Source: Pseudomonas californiensis
Lineage (GTDB): Bacteria > Pseudomonadota > Gammaproteobacteria > Pseudomonadales > Pseudomonadaceae
Assembly (NCBI RefSeq): GCF_021147775.1
Contig: NZ_JAGTPK010000008.1
Coordinates: 1 to 64,000 of the forward strand
Reading direction: 5' to 3'
DNA length: 64,000 nucleotides
The notes beneath the pieces were generated by a model. That model was not told the DNA's origin. It searched no databases and saw nothing but the letters and a program-made list of their open reading frames with translations. Of the stretch, positions 16,326-26,243 are shown piece after piece. Numbering within the stretch: the stretch's first letter is position 1; the number at the start of each line of letters is the position of its first letter. Position numbers and translations under genes: made by a program.

Positions 16326-17671
16326 ACGCTGCTCTGGATCACTGGAAAGCCGTTCATACGGCGCGTCTTTCACAGTACAGCGCCGTAAGGGTGAGCGGCA
16401 GGGTCAGCGCAGTGCGGGGTATTTTGCTGGAGTGCAAACTGCCCGCCGCAAAGGTCGGCGACCTGTGCGAGGTGAGCAAGGCCGATGGCAGCCTGCTACT
16501 GGCAGAGATCGTGGGCTTCACCCCGGACTGCACGCTGCTCAGCGCTCTCGGTGCGCCAGATGGCATTCAGGTAGGCGCGCCCATTCGTCCGCTGGGCATC
16601 GCCCACCGGATTGGCGTCGATGACAGCCTGCTGGGTTGTGTGCTGGACGGCTTTGGCCGTCCGCTGATGGGCGACGCCATCGGCGCTTTTGCGGGCCCTG
16701 ATGATCGCCGCACGACCCTGCCGGTAATCGCCGATGCGCTGCCGCCCACTCAGCGACCACGCATCACCAACGCCCTGCCTACGGGCGTTCGGGCGATCGA
16801 CAGCGCCATCCTGCTGGGCGAAGGGCAACGCGTCGGGCTGTTCGCCGGTGCGGGCTGCGGCAAGACCACACTGATGGCAGAGCTGGCGCGCAACATGGGG
16901 TGCGACGTGATTGTCTTCGGCCTGATCGGTGAACGGGGCCGAGAACTGCGCGAGTTCCTCGACCATGAGCTGGATGCAACCTTGCGTAGCCGCTCGGTTC
17001 TGGTGTGTGCCACCTCGGACCGCTCGAGCATGGAGCGAGCCCGCGCGGCGTTCACCGCCACGGCCATTGCCGAAGCGTTTCGCGCTCGTGGTCAGAAAGT
17101 ACTGCTGCTGCTCGACTCCCTGACCCGCTTTGCACGTGCGCAACGGGAGATCGGTATTGCCTCCGGCGAGCCGCTGGGCCGCGGCGGGCTGCCGCCGTCG
17201 GTCTACACCTTGCTGCCGCGCCTGGTCGAGCGCGCAGGCATGAGCGAGCAAGGTTCAATTACCGCGCTGTATACGGTGCTGATCGAACAGGACTCGATGA
17301 ACGACCCGGTGGCAGACGAAGTACGCTCGCTGCTGGACGGGCATATCGTGCTGTCCCGCAAGCTGGCCGAGCGCGGCCATTACCCGGCCATTGATGTGTC
17401 GGCCAGCATCAGCCGGATTCTCGGCAACGTCACCGGCCGCGAACATCAACGCGCCAATAACCAGCTGCGGCAACTGCTGGCCGCTTACAAACAGGTGGAA
17501 ATGCTGCTGCGTCTGGGTGAATACCAGGCGGGTGCCGACCCGGTAACCGACTGCGCCGTGAAGTTGAACGACGATATCAATGCGTTTCTGCGTCAGGACC
17601 TGCGAGAACCGGTTCCCCTGGAAGAAACGCTGGAAGGGCTGTTGCGGCTCACCTCTCAACTGCCGGGGTGA
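16322..17671 (+). CDS. hrcN: HrcN, T3SS ATPase (SctN)
   Basis: The 449-residue protein is of the F1-beta/FliI type. Walker A is GLFAGAGCGKTTLM near residue 175, Walker B is VLLLLDSLTRFARAQ near 262, and GERGRELREF is the family-typical block. The hexamer sits at the base of the export apparatus, unfolds and releases effectors from chaperones, and is regulated by HrpE. The GTG start overlaps the hrpQ stop (GTGA). Length is typical. Confidence 0.98.
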   Translation: MNAALDHWKAVHTARLSQYSAVRVSGRVSAVRGILLECKLPAAKVGDLCEVSKADGSLLLAEIVGFTPDCTLLSALGAPDGIQVGAPIRPLGIAHRIGVDDSLLGCVLDGFGRPLMGDAIGAFAGPDDRRTTLPVIADALPPTQRPRITNALPTGVRAIDSAILLGEGQRVGLFAGAGCGKTTLMAELARNMGCDVIVFGLIGERGRELREFLDHELDATLRSRSVLVCATSDRSSMERARAAFTATAIAEAFRARGQKVLLLLDSLTRFARAQREIGIASGEPLGRGGLPPSVYTLLPRLVERAGMSEQGSITALYTVLIEQDSMNDPVADEVRSLLDGHIVLSRKLAERGHYPAIDVSASISRILGNVTGREHQRANNQLRQLLAAYKQVEMLLRLGEYQAGADPVTDCAVKLNDDINAFLRQDLREPVPLEETLEGLLRLTSQLPG

Positions 17672-17674
17672 CGC

Positions 17675-18121
17675 ATGGAAGAAAACCTCGAAGAGGATCC
17701 GCAGCGACTGGCGCTTGAACAGGTGATCGGCCTGCTCACGCCACTGCGTCAACACCGACAAGCCAGTGCCGAACGGGCGCAACGCCAGGCACAGGTGGAA
17801 CTGAAATCCATGCTGGACCACCTATCAGAAACCAGAGCGTTGCTGGACCAGGAACGTGACCGCCACAAACGACGACGCGCGACGCTTTCAGAGGCTCACC
17901 TGGAAAAGACCATGAGCCTGAACGATGTCGATGCATGGCACGAAAAAGAGAAAAAAATGCTCGATCGTCTGGCGTACATCCGTCAGGACATTCAGCAACA
18001 GCAACTTCGAATCGCCGAACAACAGGCGTTGCTTGAAGAGCGACAGCAACAGGCCAAGGCGTCTCAGCGTGCAGTCGAGAAACTGGCCTGCATGAGCGAG
18101 ACCCTCAACGAAGAAGGTTAG
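17675..18121 (+). CDS. hrpO: HrpO, T3SS stalk protein (SctO)
   Basis: The 148-residue, highly charged protein is almost entirely alpha-helical and rich in E, Q, R and L, with predicted long coiled coils (residues about 40-140). This is the expected shape of the SctO/FliJ-like central stalk that inserts into the HrcN ring and links it to HrcV. It begins 3 bp after hrcN and its TAG abuts hrpP. Confidence 0.9.
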   Translation: MEENLEEDPQRLALEQVIGLLTPLRQHRQASAERAQRQAQVELKSMLDHLSETRALLDQERDRHKRRRATLSEAHLEKTMSLNDVDAWHEKEKKMLDRLAYIRQDIQQQQLRIAEQQALLEERQQQAKASQRAVEKLACMSETLNEEG

Positions 18122-18126
18122 TGCCG

Positions 18127-18738
18127 ATGCCCATTCCGATCAAACACGCACCAAAGCCACAGCCAACACCGCCCGCCGCCGAACATCCAGAACACGATGA
18201 GCACAAGGCACCCGCGCCGCTGCCGGCTCGGCGTCCCCTGACATTTGATCGTGCATCGGCAGGGATGAATGAAAAGCGCACCGGGGCCGCCGGCACCGGA
18301 CGCAGCGACTGGCAATCGGGCCGCTCGACATCAAGGAGGTCCGTCGAAGACGAATCAATGAACGCCGACGGGCTGTTCTTCTCCCAACTGCTGGTGCCAT
18401 CGGTGAGCGAGGAACCCGACCAACAAAGCTTTGCCGGAAGCAACCTGGACTTCTCCGGGACCACAGAGCCGGTGCCCGCGCAACTGATTGATGAAGTCGC
18501 GCAACGGTTACCGGACCAGCCTGCCGGGCCGCTCAATTTTACCCTGCTGATGCCCAACCTGGGCCAGGTGCGGGTCAATGCCGAAAAGTCTGAAGCCCGA
18601 TGGAACATTCAGTTGGGGTTCAACCGGCGCGACGTGCTCAAGCGGCTTCAAGGCCGCACGGGTGCCTGCCGTGACGCGCTGGCGCTCGCCATGGGGCATG
18701 ACGTCGACCTGCATTTGCACGAGGACCTCGCAGCATGA
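18127..18738 (+). CDS. hrpP: HrpP, needle-length/substrate-switch regulator (SctP family)
   Basis: The 203-residue protein has a proline-rich, disordered N-terminal half and a compact C-terminal domain (about 130-203; [20 protein letters not shown]), the layout of SctP proteins that govern the switch from pilus to effector export. I use the ATG at 18127 because AAGG lies 9 bases upstream; a GTG at 18121 is also in frame. It overlaps the hrcQa start by 4 bp. Confidence 0.85.
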   Translation: MPIPIKHAPKPQPTPPAAEHPEHDEHKAPAPLPARRPLTFDRASAGMNEKRTGAAGTGRSDWQSGRSTSRRSVEDESMNADGLFFSQLLVPSVSEEPDQQSFAGSNLDFSGTTEPVPAQLIDEVAQRLPDQPAGPLNFTLLMPNLGQVRVNAEKSEARWNIQLGFNRRDVLKRLQGRTGACRDALALAMGHDVDLHLHEDLAA

Positions 18739-19448
18739 GCGCGTTACGTCTGCGCAAGGTCGACCCACTGCCAGCCAGGGCGACCCGTGAGCTGGGCGCT
18801 GGTCAGCGATTGACGTTTGAAGCCCAGGGCCAGAAAGGCGAATTGAGTCTGTTGCCGCTGGTAGCAGACAGCGATACGCCAATCAAGGGTGTCTGGCTGA
18901 CGACTGCAGTCGGCCCCTTGTGTCTGGACGACGCCGAGGCGGTGCTGAGCCTGTTGGGCGACGCCCCGCTGACGCTGAGCGGGGAGCAACAAGGCTGGTA
19001 CTGGCAGTTTTTCAATCAACGTTTAAGCCCCTCGATTGCCGCAGTGCTGGCACCGATCGGGCCACTGGCCGACGGTCCTGCGCCGACACTTTTCGGATGC
19101 CGGGTTCAAGTGCGTCTTGCCGAAGAGTCGCTGCACGCTCACCTGCACTGCGCGCCTGAAACGTTGCTCAGGCTGTTCGCCTGCGCGCCCTGGACAGCCT
19201 GCAAGCGGCCGGTCGATGACGCCTGGTCCGTGACCACGCCATTGATCGTTGGTCAGTTGGCGCTGACCCTGGATCAGCTCGCCTCCCTGCGACCGGGCGA
19301 CGTACTTCTGCCCGCCCATTGCCAGTTCGACAGCGCAGGACAAGGCCGCCTTGCCCTCGGTGGGCGCCAATGGGCAGCCCATGCTGGCAGTCAGGATCAC
19401 CAACTATTTCTGCGGCTCAGCCACGAGGAGCATGCTCACCATGAGTAA
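18735..19448 (+). CDS. hrcQa: HrcQa, T3SS sorting-platform (C-ring) protein, N-terminal part
   Basis: The 237-residue protein corresponds to the N-terminal portion of SctQ. In P. syringae SctQ is split into HrcQa and HrcQb, and both are present here. Together they form the cytosolic sorting platform that receives chaperone-effector complexes. The start overlaps hrpP (ATGA). The C-terminus is His/Glu-rich (HEEHAHHE) and overlaps the hrcQb start by 8 bp. Confidence 0.92.
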   Translation: MSALRLRKVDPLPARATRELGAGQRLTFEAQGQKGELSLLPLVADSDTPIKGVWLTTAVGPLCLDDAEAVLSLLGDAPLTLSGEQQGWYWQFFNQRLSPSIAAVLAPIGPLADGPAPTLFGCRVQVRLAEESLHAHLHCAPETLLRLFACAPWTACKRPVDDAWSVTTPLIVGQLALTLDQLASLRPGDVLLPAHCQFDSAGQGRLALGGRQWAAHAGSQDHQLFLRLSHEEHAHHE

Positions 19449-19884
19449 TGAAGATCTGTACCAGGATGATGTAGACACCCTGGAAGACGACGAGCGTGCA
19501 ACGGACTACGCGGACCGTGACGAACATGATCACGCCTTTAACGCTGACGATCATAACCAACAGCATTGGGCAGGCGCCGACGAAGATCACCAGGAAGGGG
19601 AACTGGAGGACCAACAAGCGCAACAGGCCGTAGCAAGCGAAGCACCGCCTGACCGGGCCGCGTTTGAAAGCCTGGAATTGGAGCTGACGCTGCGTTGCGG
19701 CCAACTCAAACTCACCCTCGGCGAGCTGCGACGTCTGGACGCCGGAACGGTTCTGGAAGTGGCCGGCATCGCGCCAGGCTATGCCACGCTGTGCCACGGT
19801 GAGCGGGTCGTGGCCGAAGGCGAGCTGGTGGACGTCGATGGCAGACTGGGCCTGCAGATCACACGAATGGTGACTCAGCCATGA
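19441..19884 (+). CDS. hrcQb: HrcQb, T3SS sorting-platform (C-ring) protein, C-terminal part
   Basis: The ATG at 19441 ([12 protein letters not shown]) gives 147 residues: a strongly acidic first 75 residues, then a SPOA-like domain ([20 protein letters not shown], then [21 protein letters not shown]). SPOA domains dimerise and assemble in the cytoplasmic ring with HrcQa. Longer in-frame starts lie inside hrcQa and are less likely. The stop overlaps hrcR (ATGA). Confidence 0.93.
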   Translation: MSNEDLYQDDVDTLEDDERATDYADRDEHDHAFNADDHNQQHWAGADEDHQEGELEDQQAQQAVASEAPPDRAAFESLELELTLRCGQLKLTLGELRRLDAGTVLEVAGIAPGYATLCHGERVVAEGELVDVDGRLGLQITRMVTQP

Positions 19885-20534
19885 TCATGGAGGGGGTCAA
19901 CCCGATCCTGCTCGCGCTGTTTCTGGGCTCGTTATCGCTGATCCCGTTCCTGTTGATCGTCTGCACGGCATTCCTGAAAATTGCCATGACCCTGCTGATC
20001 ACGCGAAACGCCATCGGCGTTCAACAAGTACCGCCCAACATGGCGCTGTATGGCATCGCCCTGGCAGCCACAATGTTCGTCATGGCGCCGGTCGCACACG
20101 ATATCCAGCAGCGTGTACACGAACACCCACTGGAACTGGGCAGCGCCGAAAAACTGCAAACCAGCCTGCGCACCGTCATCGAGCCACTGCAACGCTTCAT
20201 GACCCGTAACACCGACCCGGACGTGGTCGCTCATCTGCTGGAAAATACCCAGCGAATGTGGCCGAAGGAAATGGCCGATCAGGCGACCAAAGAAGACCTG
20301 CTGCTGGCGATCCCGGCGTTCGTCATGTCGGAATTGCAGGCCGGGTTCGAGATCGGTTTTCTGATCTATATCCCGTTCATCGTGATTGACCTGATCGTGT
20401 CCAACCTGCTGCTGGCACTGGGCATGCAGATGGTCTCGCCCATGACCCTGTCACTGCCGCTCAAGCTGCTGCTGTTCGTACTGGTGTCGGGCTGGTCGCG
20501 GCTTCTCGACAGCCTGTTCTATTCGTATATGTGA
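19881..20534 (+). CDS. hrcR: HrcR, T3SS export apparatus (SctR/FliP family)
   Basis: The 217-residue membrane protein has hydrophobic segments near residues 5-30, 45-65, 140-180 and 190-212 and the family block [21 protein letters not shown]. Five SctR subunits form the core of the export channel with HrcS and HrcT. Two ATGs are in frame (19881, 19887); the first overlaps the hrcQb stop. Confidence 0.97.
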   Translation: MIMEGVNPILLALFLGSLSLIPFLLIVCTAFLKIAMTLLITRNAIGVQQVPPNMALYGIALAATMFVMAPVAHDIQQRVHEHPLELGSAEKLQTSLRTVIEPLQRFMTRNTDPDVVAHLLENTQRMWPKEMADQATKEDLLLAIPAFVMSELQAGFEIGFLIYIPFIVIDLIVSNLLLALGMQMVSPMTLSLPLKLLLFVLVSGWSRLLDSLFYSYM

Positions 20535-20541
20535 GGCAGTC

Positions 20542-20808
20542 ATGGAAGCGTTGGCACTGTTCAAGCAAGGCATGTTTCTGGTCGTTATTCTCACGGCACC
20601 GCCGTTGGCAGTTGCGGTGCTGGTCGGTGTGGTCACGTCTTTGCTGCAGGCCTTGATGCAGATCCAGGACCAGACCCTGCCCTTTGGCATCAAACTGGGC
20701 GCGGTAGGCCTGACGCTGGCCATGACCGGCCGCTGGATCGGCGTTGAGCTGATCCAGTTCATCAACATGGCCTTCGACCTGATCGCACGGTCCGGGGTCA
20801 GTCATTAG
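20542..20808 (+). CDS. hrcS: HrcS, T3SS export apparatus (SctS/FliQ family)
   Basis: The 88-residue protein has two hydrophobic hairpins (LVVILTAPPLAVAVLVGVVT and a second near 50-75) joined by QALMQIQDQTLPFGIK, a family hallmark. Four copies join the HrcR/HrcT spiral. It starts 7 bp after hrcR, with GAGGCAGTC just before the ATG, and its stop directly abuts hrcT. Confidence 0.96.
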   Translation: MEALALFKQGMFLVVILTAPPLAVAVLVGVVTSLLQALMQIQDQTLPFGIKLGAVGLTLAMTGRWIGVELIQFINMAFDLIARSGVSH

Positions 20809-21603
20809 ATGCCCTTTGACGCGCAATACATATTCGAGCTAATGCTGGGCATGGCGCTGGCCATGGCGCGCCTGGTGCCGTGCATGTTGCTGGTGCCAGC
20901 CTTTTGTTTCAAATACCTCAAAGGGCCGTTGCGCTATGCCGTGGTGGCGGCGGTTGCACTGATCCCGGCGCCCGCCATCAGCCGTGCGCTAGGCACACTG
21001 CACGATAACTGGTTTGCAATCGGCGGGCTGCTGATCAAGGAGGCGGTACTGGGCACACTGATGGGGCTGTTACTGTATGCACCCTTCTGGATGTTCGCCT
21101 CGGTCGGTGCCTTGCTCGACAGTCAGCGCGGCGCGCTCAGCGGCGGTCAGTTGAACCCCTCGCTGGGGCCTGATGCGACCCCGCTCGGGGAACTGTTCCA
21201 GGAAACCCTGGTGATGCTGGTCATTCTCACCGGCGGGCTATCGCTGATCACCCAAGTCATCTGGGACAGCTACACGCTCTGGCCACCGACCGCCTGGATG
21301 CCGGGCATGAACGCCGATGGCCTGGATATCTTTCTTGAACAGTTGAACCAGACCATGCAGCACATGCTGCTATACGCCGCGCCCTTTATTGCCCTGTTGC
21401 TGATGATCGAAGCGGCGTTTGCGATTATCGGTCTGTATGCCCAGCAACTGAACGTATCGGTGCTGTCCATGCCGGCCAAGAGCATGGCCGGTCTGGCATT
21501 TCTGCTGGTTTACATGCCGACATTGCTCGAACTGGGTAACGGTCAGATCCAGCAACTGGCTGACCTGAAGACGCTGCTCATTCACCTGGTGCAAGTGCCG
21601 TGA
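20809..21603 (+). CDS. hrcT: HrcT, T3SS export apparatus (SctT/FliR family)
   Basis: The 264-residue polytopic membrane protein has about eight hydrophobic stretches and the conserved block SVGALLDSQRGALSGGQLNP followed by PLGELFQETLV. One SctT closes the HrcRS spiral. The start immediately follows the hrcS stop and the end overlaps the GTG start of hrcU. Confidence 0.96.
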   Translation: MPFDAQYIFELMLGMALAMARLVPCMLLVPAFCFKYLKGPLRYAVVAAVALIPAPAISRALGTLHDNWFAIGGLLIKEAVLGTLMGLLLYAPFWMFASVGALLDSQRGALSGGQLNPSLGPDATPLGELFQETLVMLVILTGGLSLITQVIWDSYTLWPPTAWMPGMNADGLDIFLEQLNQTMQHMLLYAAPFIALLLMIEAAFAIIGLYAQQLNVSVLSMPAKSMAGLAFLLVYMPTLLELGNGQIQQLADLKTLLIHLVQVP

Positions 21604-22679
21604 GCGAAAAAACCGAAAAGGCCACGCCCAAGCAGATACGTGATGCACGGGAAAAGGGCCAGGTCGGACAGAGTCAGGACCTGGGCAAGCTGATGGTGTT
21701 GATGGCGGTCAGTGAAGTGACTCTGGGCCTGGCCGACCAGAGCGTGGAGCAGTTGAAAGCATTGCTCGCGCTTTCGTTCAAAGGCATCGACCGCTCCTTC
21801 GCAGCATCAGTCGAACTGATCGCCAGCGAAGGGTTTTCAGTGCTGCTGAGCTTTACCCTGTGCAGCGTCGGCCTTGCCATGCTCATGCGGCTGCTCAGCA
21901 GTTGGATGCAGATCGGCTTTCTGTTTGCACCCAAGGCACTGAAAATCGACATCAACAAGATCAACCCCTTTTCCCACGCCAAACAGTTGTTTTCGGCGCA
22001 GAACCTCACCACCCTGCTGACCAGCATTCTCAAGGCCGTCGCCATTTCTGCGACGCTTTACACGCAGGTCAAACCGTCACTGGGTGCGCTGGTCTTGCTG
22101 GCCAATAGCGACCTGGGCACGTATTGGCATGCGCTGCTTGAGCTGTTCAGGCACATCATGCGGGTGATACTGGGGCTGCTTCTGGTGATCGCAATGGTTG
22201 ACTTCGCCTTGCAGAAATACTTCCACGCGAAAAAGCTGCGCATGAGCCATGAGGATATCAAGAAGGAGTACAAGCAGTCCGAAGGCGACCCCCACGTCAA
22301 GGGCCACCGTCGGCAGCTTTCTCATGAGATTCTCAACCAGGAACCCTCTGCTGCGCCCAAACCGGTGGAAGACGCCGACATGCTGTTGATCAACCCGACG
22401 CATTACGCGGTTGCGCTCTATTACCGTCCGGGTGAGACACCATTGCCGTTGATCCACTGCAAAGCTGAAGACGAAGACGCCCTGGCGCTGATCGCACGCG
22501 CCAGGAAAGCTGGCATTCCCGTGGTGCAAAGCATCTGGCTGACGCGAACCCTGTTCAGGGTCAACGTCGGCCGCTACATCCCCCGCCCTACCCTGACGGC
22601 CGTCGGACACATCTACAAAATCGTCAGACAGCTGGATGAGGTTACCGACGAAGTGATCCAGGTCGAAGTCGAGCTGTAA
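21600..22679 (+). CDS. hrcU: HrcU, T3SS autoprotease/switch protein (SctU/FlhB family)
   Basis: The 359-residue protein starts at a GTG (SEKTEKATPKQIRDAREKGQ). It has four N-terminal transmembrane helices and a cytosolic domain with the autocleavage motif NPTH (INPTHYAVALYY) near residue 265. Cleavage between N and P permits the change from early to late substrates together with HrpP. It is the last gene of the operon from hrpJ; 470 bp of gene-free DNA follow. Confidence 0.97.
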   Translation: MSEKTEKATPKQIRDAREKGQVGQSQDLGKLMVLMAVSEVTLGLADQSVEQLKALLALSFKGIDRSFAASVELIASEGFSVLLSFTLCSVGLAMLMRLLSSWMQIGFLFAPKALKIDINKINPFSHAKQLFSAQNLTTLLTSILKAVAISATLYTQVKPSLGALVLLANSDLGTYWHALLELFRHIMRVILGLLLVIAMVDFALQKYFHAKKLRMSHEDIKKEYKQSEGDPHVKGHRRQLSHEILNQEPSAAPKPVEDADMLLINPTHYAVALYYRPGETPLPLIHCKAEDEDALALIARARKAGIPVVQSIWLTRTLFRVNVGRYIPRPTLTAVGHIYKIVRQLDEVTDEVIQVEVEL

Positions 22680-23080
22680 GCACCGCATTGATGGCGGCCT
22701 GACTCACTGGCCTGCTTTATTATCCCCTCTCCCCTCTCCCCTCTCCCCCCGATCCAACCGCCGCCGACAAGCCGTTCGAGGCTGAAGCACGCGGTGCCTG
22801 TGGCTGGAGCCAGCATGCCGGTCCTTGCAAGCGCAGCAGACTGACAGACACCTGAAAACCCAGAGCGTTGAGGCACGCATGCTTTCTGGCTCAATGAAAG
22901 GCTGCGAGCTTGCTGCCACCTGACCCCCGGCAAGAACGTTATACGCCAGCAATAGGGACAAGACCGCCAGCCAGCGCAGACATCAAGGCTCATCCCGCGG
23001 GACGGGAAAGGCCCTGCCAGCTCTGGTCAGTCATGTGTTGCGTGAGAAATGGGAAGTAAGAAGCAGAAAGTAGCGCGCCC
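22680..23080. other. Gene-free interval between hrcU and hrpV
   Basis: I see no convincing gene. The minus-strand frame at about 22704-22961 lacks a ribosome binding site and recognisable content. A short tandem repeat, CCCCTCT x3 plus a C-run, occupies 22724-22750. No clear terminator for the hrcU operon was found. Confidence 0.5.
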
Positions 23081-23111
23081 AAAAAAACCGCTTCCGTGAA
23101 GACGGAAGCGG
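23081..23111 (-). terminator. Rho-independent terminator of the hrcC operon
   Basis: CCGCTTCCGT and ACGGAAGCGG form a perfect 10-bp stem (loop GAAG). On the minus strand the stem is followed by seven T's. It lies 38 bp beyond the hrpV stop. Confidence 0.9.
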
Positions 23112-23148
23112 CGCGGGCTGCGTTGGCGCAGAGTCAAGCGATACCGGC

Positions 23149-23496
23149 CTAAGCCAGATGATCCAGCCCTGCCAGTATCAACTCGTGCCGTCGAATGTCG
23201 TCCAGGTTGGTGACTGAGTTCGGCGCATCACTGACCGCATGCCACACGACAAAATCGCGCTGCACGTCCAGAAACAGAAAATAGTTACTGAAGCGCTCTG
23301 CTTCTGAAAACCGGAGTTGCAGTGCTTCTCTGAGTTGCTCCGGGCGCAGCGCCCGGCCTTCGATGTGCAGCGCAATGCCCCAGTCATGGTGTTCGCGACG
23401 ACTGACGAAAGCCACTCCATTGGCCACTGGCCAGACAGCGGGACTTTGGGAGGCGACCTGAGTGTAGAACGCCACTTTTTCAGTTACCTCAATCAT
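23149..23496 (-). CDS. hrpV: HrpV, negative regulator of the hrp regulon
   Basis: The 115-residue cytosolic protein (MIEVTEKVAFYTQVASQS at the N-terminus) has a hydrophilic alpha/beta composition and no membrane segment. HrpV of P. syringae binds HrpS and blocks activation of hrpL; HrpG relieves this. It is the last gene of the hrpF-hrpG-hrcC-hrpT-hrpV operon, so the inhibitor is co-expressed with the secretin, and a strong terminator follows. Confidence 0.9.
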   Translation of the reverse strand: MIEVTEKVAFYTQVASQSPAVWPVANGVAFVSRREHHDWGIALHIEGRALRPEQLREALQLRFSEAERFSNYFLFLDVQRDFVVWHAVSDAPNSVTNLDDIRRHELILAGLDHLA

Positions 23497-23498
23497 TT

Positions 23499-23702
23499 CT
23501 AATCCTTTAACTGCACAACGGTATAGTCCCGCTCGTTATCACGCTCATCCACGCCCTGACGCATATCCTGCGGCCACCAGATAACCAGTTCACGGTTACT
23601 GGAGTCCGGACGTTTGCAGGCATAACCTGCACAGCCGTGAGTGGCGCAACCTGTCAGGGTCGCGAACATAACGAGCAACAGAACAACGCTACGGCTTTTC
23701 AT
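23499..23702 (-). CDS. hrpT: HrpT, small outer-membrane lipoprotein
   Basis: The 67-residue protein has a lipoprotein signal peptide (MKSRSVVLLLVMFATLTGC) with lipobox LTGC at Cys19. HrpT is a lipoprotein thought to help HrcC secretin assembly in the outer membrane. It overlaps the hrcC stop by 4 bp and is 2 bp upstream of hrpV. Confidence 0.9.
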   Translation of the reverse strand: MKSRSVVLLLVMFATLTGCATHGCAGYACKRPDSSNRELVIWWPQDMRQGVDERDNERDYTVVQLKD

Positions 23703-25801
23703 GGTGTGACTCCCTTAAGCAGCGAAGGTCGACTTTCCTTGGCCATCTTCGATATCTGAGGTTGGCGAACGGCGATATAGATCTCGCTCTCCTGGCCCGG
23801 CTGCACCCAGGCATGAGGCCAGGCCGCCACGCCGATGACCCAGCGCCCGCCGCATCGGCTTTCATCGATACGGACCGGTTTGTCTGTAGTGTTTCGCGCC
23901 ACCACTACCGCAACACCCCAGTCTTTCTTGACGAACCACTGTGAGCGTTTCTGATCGAGCACCAGGCCCTCGCCCGGGTCGCACAGACTGTCGGTCTCAA
24001 ACGGCAGGGTTTCCCCGGAGCGCATGCCCACCGGCGCCACGCCATCAACCATCTGGGTAAAGACTTGCTGGACATCGCCACGGGTCGGCAGCTCGCCGCC
24101 GTCACGGCGCTCCTTGATGGTCTTCATCTGGTCATCGATATCGTGAGGGTTGCCGTTCTGTACGTAACGCGCAGGGTTCACCTGATCGCCGATCAGGCGC
24201 GGCGTCAGAATGAACAGCCGTTCACGCTGGCTCAACTCACGTGTGCGAGACTGGAACAACAGTTTGCCGATGTAGGGAATGTCGCCCAGCAGCGGAATCT
24301 TGTGCACCTTGTCGTTGGTTTCCAGCCCATGGAAACCACCGACCACCAGCGAGCCGTGCTCGGCGATGACCGCTTGAGTGCTGACGTTACCTTTGCGCAC
24401 GCTTGGCTGTTGATCATTGATGTCCGAAACGTCGATCTGACCGTCTTCGATGTCGATGATCAGTTGCACCTGAGGTTTTCCGTCATGATCCAGCGAGCGC
24501 GGTATCACCTGCAGACTGGTGCCTGCCGTGATGGGCTCGATTGTCGCCACCCGCTCGGAGGTTGCAGTCAGGTATTCAGTGCGACTGAAATCGATGACAG
24601 CCGGCTGGTTTTCCAGGGTCAGGATAGACGGGTTACCAATGACAGACGCCGAGCCCTTGCCTTCCAGCGCGTGCAGTTCGGCCGAGAATTTGCTGGCGTT
24701 CTGAATAAATAGCGTCGAACTGGTGCCCGCATCGAACAGGTTGGCGCCACCACTGACGTTGCCACGATTGAAGTTCCAGCGACTGGACAGCTCCGCCAAT
24801 TCGTTGCGATCAATGTCGAGAATCACCGCATCGATTTCGATCAGATTGCGCGGGATGTCCAGTTCCTTGATCAGTTTTTCATACATCGGCTTGCGCTCGG
24901 GCAAGTCATAGATCAACACCGCGTTATTGCGTACATCGGAGCTCACCCGGATGTTCACGCGTCCACCAGATTTGCCTTTTTCAGGTTTTTTGCTGCCATA
25001 ACTCAGCACCCGATCCAACCCCTGCTGGAGCGCGCCAGTATCGATGCCGTTGGCATCCATGTTGTAAGGCAGGCTCGGCACACCCGAGCTGCCGCCGCCG
25101 GAAAAACCGCCGCCCGCGCTGCCGCGTCCCAACAAGTTGATGCCATTGATGGAATCACCTCGGGAACGAGTGTCCAACAGGTCCTGAAGAATACTGGCGA
25201 CCCCGGCCACCACCAGCTGTTGATCACGATAGCGAATGGTGCGATCAGCCGCGTTGGCGTATTTGAGAGGAAAGACCACCACATCCTGCTTTTCGCCTTT
25301 CTCCGGCGAGTCGACCTTCTTGCTGTAATCGCGCACAAGGTCGACGTACTTCACAGGGCCTCGAACCAGGACAACGCCTTCGTTCGGCAGCACGCCCCAA
25401 CCAAAACGTTTGTCCAGCAGACCGACATCGGTCAGCGCAGTCTGCAGATCGTCTACTGCATCGGATGACACCTCGATGCGTGCCGAGGTGCGCTCGCTGG
25501 CCGGGCTGATGTACAGCGTGTCGTTATAGACAAACCACTGGAAGTGATACTCCTGGGCAAGCCGCTCAAGAAAGTCTTCGGGGGTCTGGGCCCGGATACG
25601 ACCGTCGAGCGTTCCCGTCACTGGCGTCATGTCCAGCGCCATTCCGAATTCTTTGGCAAAGTCGGCCAGCGCCGTGCCCAGCTCAGTCTGGCGGGCATCG
25701 TAGGCGTAGGCCGTATGTTTCCAGGCTTCAGGGGTAGCCGCCCACGTTGGAGAGGCTATCCCTATCAACAATAAAGGCAACCACATCAAGGCCTTGCGCA
25801 T
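23699..25801 (-). CDS. hrcC: HrcC, T3SS outer-membrane secretin (SctC)
   Basis: The start at 25801 (MRKALMWLPLLLIGIASPTW, a Sec signal peptide) gives 700 residues; a further in-frame start at 25867 would lie inside hrpG and mask the signal. The order is signal peptide, N0/N1 ring domains, a glycine-rich linker (GSAGGGFSGGGSSG) in the N3 region and the secretin barrel with VIGNPSILTLENQPAVI and GSLVVGGFHGLETNDKVHKI. It forms the multimeric outer-membrane channel for the Hrp pilus. Confidence 0.97.
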   Translation of the reverse strand: MRKALMWLPLLLIGIASPTWAATPEAWKHTAYAYDARQTELGTALADFAKEFGMALDMTPVTGTLDGRIRAQTPEDFLERLAQEYHFQWFVYNDTLYISPASERTSARIEVSSDAVDDLQTALTDVGLLDKRFGWGVLPNEGVVLVRGPVKYVDLVRDYSKKVDSPEKGEKQDVVVFPLKYANAADRTIRYRDQQLVVAGVASILQDLLDTRSRGDSINGINLLGRGSAGGGFSGGGSSGVPSLPYNMDANGIDTGALQQGLDRVLSYGSKKPEKGKSGGRVNIRVSSDVRNNAVLIYDLPERKPMYEKLIKELDIPRNLIEIDAVILDIDRNELAELSSRWNFNRGNVSGGANLFDAGTSSTLFIQNASKFSAELHALEGKGSASVIGNPSILTLENQPAVIDFSRTEYLTATSERVATIEPITAGTSLQVIPRSLDHDGKPQVQLIIDIEDGQIDVSDINDQQPSVRKGNVSTQAVIAEHGSLVVGGFHGLETNDKVHKIPLLGDIPYIGKLLFQSRTRELSQRERLFILTPRLIGDQVNPARYVQNGNPHDIDDQMKTIKERRDGGELPTRGDVQQVFTQMVDGVAPVGMRSGETLPFETDSLCDPGEGLVLDQKRSQWFVKKDWGVAVVVARNTTDKPVRIDESRCGGRWVIGVAAWPHAWVQPGQESEIYIAVRQPQISKMAKESRPSLLKGVTP

Positions 25802-25802
25802 G

Positions 25803-26243
25803 TCACACTCCAGGTTGCCGGTAATTGAGGGTTGTTCGCCCGAAGGCGGCGAGCGCGGTGTTTCCAATAGAGGTCTGCATCAGGCTCAGCAAGGCTGCGC
25901 GCTGATTGGCCAGGCTTTCGAGGCGATTGAGCAGGTCGTTGACGGTGCACGGGTTGGGCATCCAGCTGACCAGGACTACACAACGGGTCTGCGGATCGAT
26001 GCCGAACGCACCCTCACAGGCGCAGGCCAGGCTCGCGCCCCCCTGACTGAGCAGTGCATCGAGCCGCTGCGGATCATTGGCGTCGTAGGGGTCGAGCAGC
26101 TCGATACTGCAGCGGATGCCGTCGCCGACCACAGCCAGACGCGCGTTGGCGTCATCTATCCAGCAGTCGAACGGGGTCCACGGCCGCAGTTCGCACCACT
26201 GGCCGACGACCTCGGTGAAATCACTGAAATCCATCAATGACAT
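25803..26243 (-). CDS. hrpG: HrpG, T3SS chaperone-like regulator
   Basis: The 146-residue cytosolic protein (MSLMDFSDFTEVVGQWCELR) has the small acidic chaperone-like fold of T3SS class I types. In P. syringae HrpG binds HrpV and so frees HrpS, and also works with HrpF as a pilin chaperone pair. The start overlaps the hrpF end by 23 bp and the end lies 1 bp from the hrcC start. Confidence 0.88.
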   Translation of the reverse strand: MSLMDFSDFTEVVGQWCELRPWTPFDCWIDDANARLAVVGDGIRCSIELLDPYDANDPQRLDALLSQGGASLACACEGAFGIDPQTRCVVLVSWMPNPCTVNDLLNRLESLANQRAALLSLMQTSIGNTALAAFGRTTLNYRQPGV

